Source of the DNA: JBEKHI01 sp050012355
GTDB taxonomy: Bacteria > Actinomycetota > Actinomycetes > Streptosporangiales > Streptosporangiaceae
DNA length: 27,810 nt
Direction of reading: 5' to 3'
Assembly: GCA_050012355.1 (NCBI GenBank)
Contig: JBEKHI010000056.1
Location: 1 to 27,810, forward strand
Under the pieces are notes generated by a model. That model did not search any database and was not told the DNA's origin. It saw only the letters and a program-made list of their open reading frames with translations. Both the position numbers and the translations under genes were made by a program. Within the stretch, counting starts at the first letter, position 1. Each line of letters starts with the position of its first letter. Positions 22,215 to 27,810 of the stretch are shown here, piece after piece.

Positions 22215-24181
22215 GGGGCTGGCGAGGCCGCAAAGAGGATTGGGACGAACCGGAGTGGCATGGGTCCGGTTCGCCTGCTGGTGGTTACCCTGACGGCGCT
22301 TACGGCGATGCTGGCTATCCCCAGCCTGGCTACAACGAGCAGCCTGGTTACAACGAGCCTGGTTACGCGGGCTCCGGTTACCCGGAGCCCGGTTATCAGG
22401 AAGCCGGATACGGCAACAACGGCTACCAGGGCAACGGCAACCGGGCTGGCGGGTACGAGGCCAACGGATATGAGGCCACCGGTCGTCAAGGCGGTGGCCA
22501 GCGGGGCGGATTCCAGGCGGCTGACGATGGATACGCCGCCGAGCCGTCCTACGACCAGCGCGGCTTTCAGGCGAGTGACCTCGGGTACGACCAGCCGGGT
22601 TACGAGGACGCGCGCTATGGCCAGCGAGGCTATGCCGAGCCCGCGAACGGCTACGGCGCCGCGAGTCAGCCAGCCGGGGGATACGACTCCTACAGTGGTG
22701 GCCCCGCCGATGCCTACGACAGCGCCGGTGACTTCAGCGTTGGCCCGTACAACGGTGCTACCGGGAACGGTGTTACCGGCAGCGGTGGCCCGGCTAATGA
22801 CGGCTTCGACCAAGGCGGATACCCAGCCCAGGAGTACCAGGGCATCCAGTACGCCGCGGACGATGGCTACCCCGCCGCCGGCAATGGTTACGCCGCGGCC
22901 AACGGCCGCCCGGCCGCCAACGGTTACGACCAGGCCAACGGTTATGGCGGAGCTAATGGTTACGGCCAGGCCCCGGCTAACGGTTACGCGGCCCCGGCCG
23001 CCAACGGTTTCGTCCCGGCCGACGGTTATGCCGCTGCCCCCGTCAACGGTTATGCCGCTCCTGGCGGCTATCCGGAGCAGGTCAGCGCTCCGCAGAACGA
23101 GCCCGGATCGGTGTGGGAGACGGCGTCGGCCCGTCGACAGGCCGAGCCGAAGCCCGCTCAGAGCGGCGCGGCGAACCGCCCCTACGGCCGGATCTCGATC
23201 TTCACCCTCCTCGACGACAAGGTGGCCGAGTTCGACCGGCTCGCCGAGCAGACCGCGGAGGCCGTCAGGCTGGCCGAACCTGACACTCTCGTCTACGTGA
23301 TCCACCTGGTGCCGAAGGCGCCGCTGCAGCGGATCTTCTACGAGATCTACCGTGATCGCGCCGCGTTCGAGTTGCATGAACTGCAGCCGCACAATCAGCG
23401 TTTTGATAATGAGCGACGCGGCTATGTCCTGGCGACGAACGTCATCGAGCTGCGACTCAAGTACGCGAAGATCTCGCCGCTAACCCCGGCCGCGTCCAAG
23501 CAGCAGGAACTGCCGCAAGGTGCCCGCAGGCAGCTGCCGTCGGCGGAGCAGCGCCAGCCCGCCGCCGCTCCCGCCTGGGACCAGCAGAGCTACCAGGGCC
23601 AGTCCGCGTATCCGGACCAGCCGGGTTACCCCGACCCCCAGCCCGCGTACCCGGATCAGCCTGCCTATCCAGACCAGTCCGCTTACCCTGACCAGCAGGC
23701 GTACCCGGACGAGGCGGCGTACCCAGGACAGCCTGGCTACCCAGGACAGCCTGCCTATGCGGGTCAGTCCTACTCGGGCCCGTCGTACGCTGGGCAGTCC
23801 GCCTACCCGGAGCCCGCTGGCTACCAGGGACAGCCTGCATATCCGGACCAGCAGGGCTACCCCGACCAGGCGGGCTATCCGGGTCAGGCAGCGTATCCCG
23901 AGCAGCCGGCGTACCCGGACGAGGCTTCGTATCAGGACCAGCCTGCCTACGCGGGACAGTACTCCGGGCAACCTGCCTACTCCGGCCAGCCTGCTTACTC
24001 GGGTCAGGGCGCCTATTCCGCGCGGCCGTCGTATCCGGACCAGTACTCGTATCAGGGTCAGGGCGCGTACGAGGACCAATATCAGGAGCAGCCCGCGTAC
24101 CAGGGCGAGCAGTCGTACCCGGGCCAGCCGTCGTACCAGGAGCAGCCCGCCTACCAGGGCCCGCGCTACCGGGGAAACTGA
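22211..24181 (+). CDS. Low-complexity Tyr/Gly/Pro/Gln-rich protein with central ABM domain
   Basis: A 656-residue protein in three parts. Residues 1 to about 320 are a disordered arm rich in Gly, Tyr, Asn and Ala, with many GY and ANGY repeats. About 323-418 is an antibiotic-biosynthesis-monooxygenase (ABM) fold: RISIFTLLDDKVAEFDRLAE, DTLVYVIHLVPKAPLQRIFYE and YVLATNVIELRL. Residues about 460-656 are a run of hexapeptides of the form AYPDQP. ABM domains of this type occur as small stand-alone proteins in related actinobacteria; here it is embedded in two disordered arms. The start at 22211 is supported by coupling; GTG 22175 is in frame and possible. The gene is followed after three bases by the glutaredoxin-like gene. 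Confidence 0.8.
   Translation: MRGWRGRKEDWDEPEWHGSGSPAGGYPDGAYGDAGYPQPGYNEQPGYNEPGYAGSGYPEPGYQEAGYGNNGYQGNGNRAGGYEANGYEATGRQGGGQRGGFQAADDGYAAEPSYDQRGFQASDLGYDQPGYEDARYGQRGYAEPANGYGAASQPAGGYDSYSGGPADAYDSAGDFSVGPYNGATGNGVTGSGGPANDGFDQGGYPAQEYQGIQYAADDGYPAAGNGYAAANGRPAANGYDQANGYGGANGYGQAPANGYAAPAANGFVPADGYAAAPVNGYAAPGGYPEQVSAPQNEPGSVWETASARRQAEPKPAQSGAANRPYGRISIFTLLDDKVAEFDRLAEQTAEAVRLAEPDTLVYVIHLVPKAPLQRIFYEIYRDRAAFELHELQPHNQRFDNERRGYVLATNVIELRLKYAKISPLTPAASKQQELPQGARRQLPSAEQRQPAAAPAWDQQSYQGQSAYPDQPGYPDPQPAYPDQPAYPDQSAYPDQQAYPDEAAYPGQPGYPGQPAYAGQSYSGPSYAGQSAYPEPAGYQGQPAYPDQQGYPDQAGYPGQAAYPEQPAYPDEASYQDQPAYAGQYSGQPAYSGQPAYSGQGAYSARPSYPDQYSYQGQGAYEDQYQEQPAYQGEQSYPGQPSYQEQPAYQGPRYRGN
23590..24170 (+). 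repeat. About 30 hexapeptide-coding repeats
   Basis: An imperfect 18-bp repeat coding (A/G)Y(P/x)(D/G/E)Q(P/x) runs through the 3' third of the ABM gene. Copies differ at silent and coding positions, so it is not a recent expansion. Tyr is kept in nearly every unit. Confidence 0.8.
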
Positions 24182-24184
24182 GCC

Positions 24185-24466
24185 GTGTCCGAGACCCGGA
24201 TCACGTTGCTCAGCAAGCCCGGATGCCACCTGTGCGACGACGCGCGTGAAGTGATCGAGAAGGTCTCCGCGAATCTGGACATCGGCTGGGCGGAGCGTGA
24301 CATTACTCTCTCGGAGGATGACCTCCGGGAGTACTGGGACAAGATCCCGGTCACGCTCGTCGACGGGGTCGAGCACGACTTCTGGCGCGTCTCCGAGTCA
24401 CGGCTGCGCGCTGCCCTCAGCCCGTCGAGGCCCTTAAGCCACCTGGGGGGGCCGGGCAGGCCCTAG
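24185..24466 (+). CDS. Glutaredoxin-like protein (DUF836)
   Basis: A 93-residue thioredoxin-fold protein with active-site C14-H-L-C17 in KPGCHLCDDA, cis-Pro in KIPVTLVDG and the family end WRVSESRLRAAL. It likely reduces or senses thiols in the cytoplasm. It begins at a GTG three bases after the previous stop and lies 84 bp before rex, the same order as in Streptomyces. Natural reductant unknown. Confidence 0.88.
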   Translation: MSETRITLLSKPGCHLCDDAREVIEKVSANLDIGWAERDITLSEDDLREYWDKIPVTLVDGVEHDFWRVSESRLRAALSPSRPLSHLGGPGRP

Positions 24467-24481
24467 TGGGCTCCGCTGACT

Positions 24482-24499
24482 TTGTGCAAACTTTCACAA
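24482..24499. promoter_or_regulatory. Rex operator
   Basis: TTGTGCAAACTTTCACAA matches the Rex consensus TTGTGAAnnnnTTCACAA with one mismatch. It overlaps the -35 region of the promoter upstream of rex, so Rex would repress its own operon when NADH is low. Confidence 0.88.
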
Positions 24500-24505
24500 A
24501 CGGCG

Positions 24506-24511
24506 TATGGT
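24506..24511 (+). promoter_or_regulatory. -10 box of the rex-hem operon
   Basis: TATGGT lies 18 bp after TTGTGC (24482-24487), which would be the -35 and is inside the Rex operator. The leader is about 30 nt with GGGAG before the rex ATG. Confidence 0.6.
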
Positions 24512-24550
24512 GGGTGGAACGGACCGTCCCCATCCCCCCGGGAGCGCCGC

Positions 24551-25249
24551 ATGTCCAGCACCCTCGCGCAGCCAGATGCCAGCGGTTTCCCCGAGCACAC
24601 AGGGATTCCCGAGGCGACTGTCGCCAGGCTTCCGGTCTACCTGCGAGCTCTGTACACCCTCAGCGAGCGCGGGGTGACGACCGTCTCCAGTGACGAGCTA
24701 GCCACCCTGGCGGGAGTGAATTCGGCGAAGCTCCGTAAGGATTTGTCACACTTGGGCTCGTACGGAATCCGGGGCGTCGGCTACGACGTGGACTATCTTG
24801 TTTATCAGGTGTCGCGAGCACTGGGTCTGACGCAGAACTGGTCGGTCGCGATTATTGGCGCCGGTAACCTCGGCCGGGCGCTCGCCAACTACGGCGGCTT
24901 CGTGTCCCGTGGTTTCCGGATCGTGGCGTTGCTGGACACCGACCCCGATCTCGTCGGTAACAGAATCGGAAGGCTGACGGTCCAGCACGTGGACGAACTC
25001 GAAGACGTGGTCGCTGATCTGCATGTGGCCATCGGCGCCATCGCAACGCCGGCGGCCGGTGCCCAGCTGGTGTGTGACCGGCTGGTCGCGGCCGGTGTTA
25101 CCAGCATCCTGAACTTCGCTCCGCTGGTGTTGAACGTCCCCGAAGGGGTCGACGTGCGTAAGGTAGATCTGTCGATCGAATTGCAGATCCTGGCGTTCCA
25201 TGCCAGGCGGCGTTCGGCCGCCCGGGTCTCCCAGGAAGCGGTGAACTAA
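24551..25249 (+). CDS. rex: Redox-sensing transcriptional repressor Rex
   Basis: A 232-residue NADH/NAD-sensing repressor. The N-terminal winged helix (about 20-80) contains LPVYLRALYTLSERG and GVNSAKLRKDLSHLGSYGIRGVGY. The Rossmann domain has IIGAGNLGRALANYGG (nucleotide loop) and FAPLVLNVPEGVDVRKVDLS. The C-terminal helix that swaps in the dimer is LSIELQILAFHARR. A longer ORF to 24482 covers the operator and is rejected. Its targets here include its own hem operon; others are outside the window. Confidence 0.96.
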   Translation: MSSTLAQPDASGFPEHTGIPEATVARLPVYLRALYTLSERGVTTVSSDELATLAGVNSAKLRKDLSHLGSYGIRGVGYDVDYLVYQVSRALGLTQNWSVAIIGAGNLGRALANYGGFVSRGFRIVALLDTDPDLVGNRIGRLTVQHVDELEDVVADLHVAIGAIATPAAGAQLVCDRLVAAGVTSILNFAPLVLNVPEGVDVRKVDLSIELQILAFHARRRSAARVSQEAVN

Positions 25250-25252
25250 CCG

Positions 25253-26551
25253 GTGAGCGTCCTCGTCGTTGGGCTAAGCCACAAGACCGCGCCGGTCGCG
25301 ACACTTGAACGCGCGGCGGTCAGCGGGGACACGCTTGGCAAGTTGCTGCGGGATGTCGCGTACCTGCCGGATGTCGCGGAGACGTTCGTGATCTCGACCT
25401 GCAACCGGGTCGAGGTCTACGCGGACGTAGACCGGTTCCACGGTGGCGTGACCGGGATCTGCGATCTGCTGGCCCGGTACTCGGGCATCCCGGCGGCCGA
25501 CCTCACCCCGGTTCTCTATGTGCATTACGAGGACCGGGCGGTGCAGCACCTGCTGGCGGTCGCCAGCGGGCTGGAATCGATGGTCGTCGGTGAGGACCAG
25601 ATCCTCGGCCAGGTGAGATCCGCGCTGAAGACCGGCCGGGAGAACGGAACCGTCGACCGGGTGCTCGGCGACCTGGGCCGGGCCGCGCTGCGGGCGGGTA
25701 AGCGAGCGCGCGCCGAGACCGGCATCGACCGGCTCGGGCTCAGCATGGTCAGCGTGGGCCTTGACCTAGCGCTGGCCGGCCGGGACCTGCGTGACCTTGA
25801 CGTGCTGGTGGTCGGGGCCGGGGCGATGAGCGGCCTGACGGTGGCGACCGTCGCGCGGTCCGGCGCCCGGCGGGTGATCGTGGCCAACCGGACCCACGCG
25901 CACGCCGCCCGGCTCGCCGCGGGCATCGCCGATCTCACCACCGCGGAAGTGGCCGACCTTAACGATCTTCCGGCCGCGATCGCGCGCGCCGACCTGGTGG
26001 TGTCCTGCACCGGCGCGATCGGGACGGTGATCGGCCCCGCCGACCTGGCCAGGCGTCGCGCTGAGCTAACGTTGCTCGACCTGGCGATGCCGCGCGACGT
26101 TGACCCCGCGGTCACCGATCTGCCCGGGGTGCGGCTGTTCGGCATGGACACGATCAGCGCCAGCACCGCGCTCGGCGCGGGAGTCGTGGACGAGGCGCGC
26201 GCCATCGTGGAGGATGAGTTCGCCGCGTACACCTCGGCGTGCCGCGCCGCCCAGGTGGCGCCCACCGTGGTGGCGCTGCGCGCGAAGGCGGCCGAGGTGG
26301 TGGATGCCGAGCTATCCAGGCTGGCCAGCCGGCTCTCCAGTGAGGGACTCACCGGCCACGCGCTTGATGAGATAGCCCAGACGGTGCACCGGGTGGTAGA
26401 CAAGCTGTTGCACGCGCCGACCGTTCGCGTGAAGGAGCTGGCGGGGGCTCCGGGCGGCGAGGACTACGCCGCCGCGCTTCGGGTGTTGTTCGACCTAGAC
26501 CCGCGGGCCATCGACGCGGTAATAAAGCCCGCACTCGATCAGGAGGGGTGA
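25253..26551 (+). CDS. hemA: Glutamyl-tRNA reductase HemA
   Basis: A 432-residue enzyme reducing glutamyl-tRNA to glutamate-1-semialdehyde, the first step of haem synthesis in the C5 route. The N-terminal motif is GLSHKTAPV (7-15) and the catalytic Cys is C50 in STCNRVEVY. VVGAGAMSGLTVATVARSGA is the NADPH-binding loop; the C-terminal helical dimer domain follows. The GTG at 25253 comes three bases after rex, so Rex control extends to it. Confidence 0.97.
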   Translation: MSVLVVGLSHKTAPVATLERAAVSGDTLGKLLRDVAYLPDVAETFVISTCNRVEVYADVDRFHGGVTGICDLLARYSGIPAADLTPVLYVHYEDRAVQHLLAVASGLESMVVGEDQILGQVRSALKTGRENGTVDRVLGDLGRAALRAGKRARAETGIDRLGLSMVSVGLDLALAGRDLRDLDVLVVGAGAMSGLTVATVARSGARRVIVANRTHAHAARLAAGIADLTTAEVADLNDLPAAIARADLVVSCTGAIGTVIGPADLARRRAELTLLDLAMPRDVDPAVTDLPGVRLFGMDTISASTALGAGVVDEARAIVEDEFAAYTSACRAAQVAPTVVALRAKAAEVVDAELSRLASRLSSEGLTGHALDEIAQTVHRVVDKLLHAPTVRVKELAGAPGGEDYAAALRVLFDLDPRAIDAVIKPALDQEG

Positions 26552-26553
26552 CA

Positions 26554-27513
26554 GTGGACGCGCCGAATGCCGGCGGCAGAGCGCTGCGGCTTGGCAGCCG
26601 CAGAAGCCCCATGGCCATGTCGCAGTCGCGCCGGGTCGCGGACCTGCTTACCGAACGCACTGGCCGGGCAGTAGAACTAGTAGGCATAACGACGTTTGGC
26701 GACGTCAGCCGCGCACAGATGGCTCAGATCGGTGGCACCGGCGTCTTCGTCAGCGCGTTGCGCGAATCGCTAGTGTCCGGCGAGGTGGATTTCGCCGTGC
26801 ACTCGCTCAAAGACCTGCCGACCGCACAGCCAGCTGGCATCGTCCTGGCAGCGGTGCCGCCGCGTGACGATCCGCGCGACGCGCTGGTGGCGCGGGACGG
26901 CATCAAGCTCGCGGATCTGCCAGGCGGCGCGCGGATCGGAACCGGCTCTCCTCGGCGGGCGGCCCAGTTGCTGTTGCTACGCGAGGACATCGAGGTGGTG
27001 CCCATCCGCGGCAACGCGAACACGCGGATGGACAAGGTGCTGACCGGAGAACTCGACGCGGTCGTGCTGGCCTGCGCCGGGCTGAACAGGATCGGCCATC
27101 TGGACGCGATCAGCCAGATCTTCGAGCCGGAGGAGATGCTCCCAGATCCTGGACAGGGCGCGCTCGCCGTGGAATGCCGCGCCGATGACGCCGGGCTGAC
27201 CGGCCTGCTGGCGGCGATCGATGACGCGCCCACCCGGTCCGCCGTGCTGGCCGAGCGGACGCTGCTGGCCGCCCTCGAGGCGGGCTGCAGCGCGCCGGTT
27301 GGCGCCTTCGCGACGCTGGGGGCTGGAACTCTTAGGCTTGAAGGCGCAGTGTTTGGGGGTAACACAGCCGGGGGGATAGGAGTGCTGCGTGACCATGGGG
27401 CGGACACGCCGGAGGAGGCGGAGCGACTCGGCCGGGCCCTTGCGGAGCAGATGCTGGCGCGAGGGGCGGCGGGGCTGATGGCGGCGCCATTTACGGGCAG
27501 CGCCACAGATTAA
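26554..27513 (+). CDS. hemC: Hydroxymethylbilane synthase HemC
   Basis: A 319-residue porphobilinogen deaminase joining four porphobilinogens. VHSLKDLPT and GTGSPRRAAQLL are the substrate-binding regions. The dipyrromethane cofactor is held by C245 in LEAGCSAPVGAF. The start at 26554 sits seven bases after AGGAGG; a GTG at 26548 in the same frame overlaps the hemA stop but lies next to the ribosome binding site, so it is less likely. Confidence 0.95.
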   Translation: MDAPNAGGRALRLGSRRSPMAMSQSRRVADLLTERTGRAVELVGITTFGDVSRAQMAQIGGTGVFVSALRESLVSGEVDFAVHSLKDLPTAQPAGIVLAAVPPRDDPRDALVARDGIKLADLPGGARIGTGSPRRAAQLLLLREDIEVVPIRGNANTRMDKVLTGELDAVVLACAGLNRIGHLDAISQIFEPEEMLPDPGQGALAVECRADDAGLTGLLAAIDDAPTRSAVLAERTLLAALEAGCSAPVGAFATLGAGTLRLEGAVFGGNTAGGIGVLRDHGADTPEEAERLGRALAEQMLARGAAGLMAAPFTGSATD

Positions 27514-27531
27514 TGGCAGGAATGATGTGCA

Positions 27532-27810
27532 ATGACTGACATGGACGGCTGGGTCGCGCTCACTGGCGTCGGCCCGGGGGACGAGGGGCTTCTCACGCTC
27601 CGGGCGGTGCGGTTGCTGGGGCTCGCGGACCTAGTGGCCGGTACGCCGGAACTGGTGGCCCGGGTCAAGAGTCACCTCAGCCCGGCGGCTGAGGTCATCG
27701 AGCTGGGTGAGCAGGTTAACGCGCGGCTCGCCGAAGCGGCGAACGAAGGCGGCCTAGCGCTCCGCCTCTATGACGGCGACCCGTTGCTGAGCGGTGCCGC
27801 CGCCGACGCG
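27532..27810 (+). CDS. Uroporphyrinogen-III methyltransferase/synthase, 3'-partial
   Basis: 93 codons run off the right edge. The opening WVALTGVGPGDEGLLTLRAVRLL is the nucleotide-binding motif of the tetrapyrrole methylase family (CobA/CysG type) that uses S-adenosylmethionine. After hemC, the actinobacterial gene here is often a fused CobA-HemD protein; the fusion cannot be seen in this window. A very short ORF (27513-27539) overlaps the hemC stop and may couple translation. AGGA lies ten bases before this ATG. Confidence 0.85.
   Translation, partial: MTDMDGWVALTGVGPGDEGLLTLRAVRLLGLADLVAGTPELVARVKSHLSPAAEVIELGEQVNARLAEAANEGGLALRLYDGDPLLSGAAADA

Noticed and set aside
21833..23392. Minus-strand ORF (519 codons) opposite the low-complexity gene
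   Set aside because: The repeats on the plus strand create an open frame on the other strand; no domain or ribosome binding site.
23480..24376. Minus-strand ORF (298 codons) with many Val/Leu/Arg repeats
   Set aside because: It mirrors the hexapeptide repeats of the plus strand and has no independent support.

Overview
The window is about 27.8 kb of very GC-rich DNA with many GTG starts. Its gene families are typical of actinobacteria: a BldC-like small regulator, the 32-residue bTHX-type basic protein, Rex-hemACD, MurT-GatD, Nur, and an SseA-SseC pair with a cysteine-containing leader peptide. It looks like the chromosome of a filamentous-type actinomycete (Streptomyces or Streptosporangiales relatives). 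I cannot name the genus from sequence alone. No transposase, integrase, CRISPR array, tRNA or rRNA was seen.

Layout. (1) 1-2.9 kb: end of a membrane protein that may be an anti-sigma factor, a membrane-anchored thioredoxin-like protein, then a sulfur block (leader peptide, DUF4395, sseA, sseC) closed by a strong hairpin. (2) 3.0-7.5 kb: phosphate uptake, with phoU on the plus strand convergent with and overlapping pstSCAB on the minus strand. A 476-bp intergenic region upstream of pstS carries PHO-box-like 11-bp direct repeats. (3) 7.9-13.2 kb: a GntR/UTRA regulator followed by three genes that look like type IV coupling protein/HerA ATPases whose Walker motifs have decayed. This is the least explained part of the window. 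(4) 13.2-15.2 kb: murT-gatD, which amidate lipid II. (5) 15.4-16.4 kb: a divergent pair, a DsrE-like gene against a 35-residue membrane peptide plus a nitrobindin-like gene. (6) 16.4-18.2 kb: a 453-bp intergenic region with several RNA-fold candidates and repeats, then nur and ygfZ. (7) 18.2-21.2 kb: proline dehydrogenase, proC and acuC, overlapping one another. (8) 21.4-24.5 kb: BldC-like regulator, bTHX-type protein, a Tyr/Pro/Gln-rich low-complexity protein around an ABM domain, and a glutaredoxin-like protein. (9) 24.5 kb to the end: rex with its own operator, hemA, hemC and the start of a CobA/HemD-type gene.

How the parts work together. Several units sense nutrient or redox state: sulfur (cysteine codons in a leader peptide), phosphate (PHO-like boxes, PhoU, Pst), nickel or another metal (Nur), and NADH/NAD (Rex controlling haem synthesis). 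At least seven genes have a TAnnnT element 6-8 nt before the start codon, which is the layout of leaderless transcripts. I used it to choose starts.

The best candidate for an undescribed system is the three-gene degenerate ATPase cluster at 8.7-13.2 kb, lying between a GntR gene with a PHO-like box and the murT-gatD operon.
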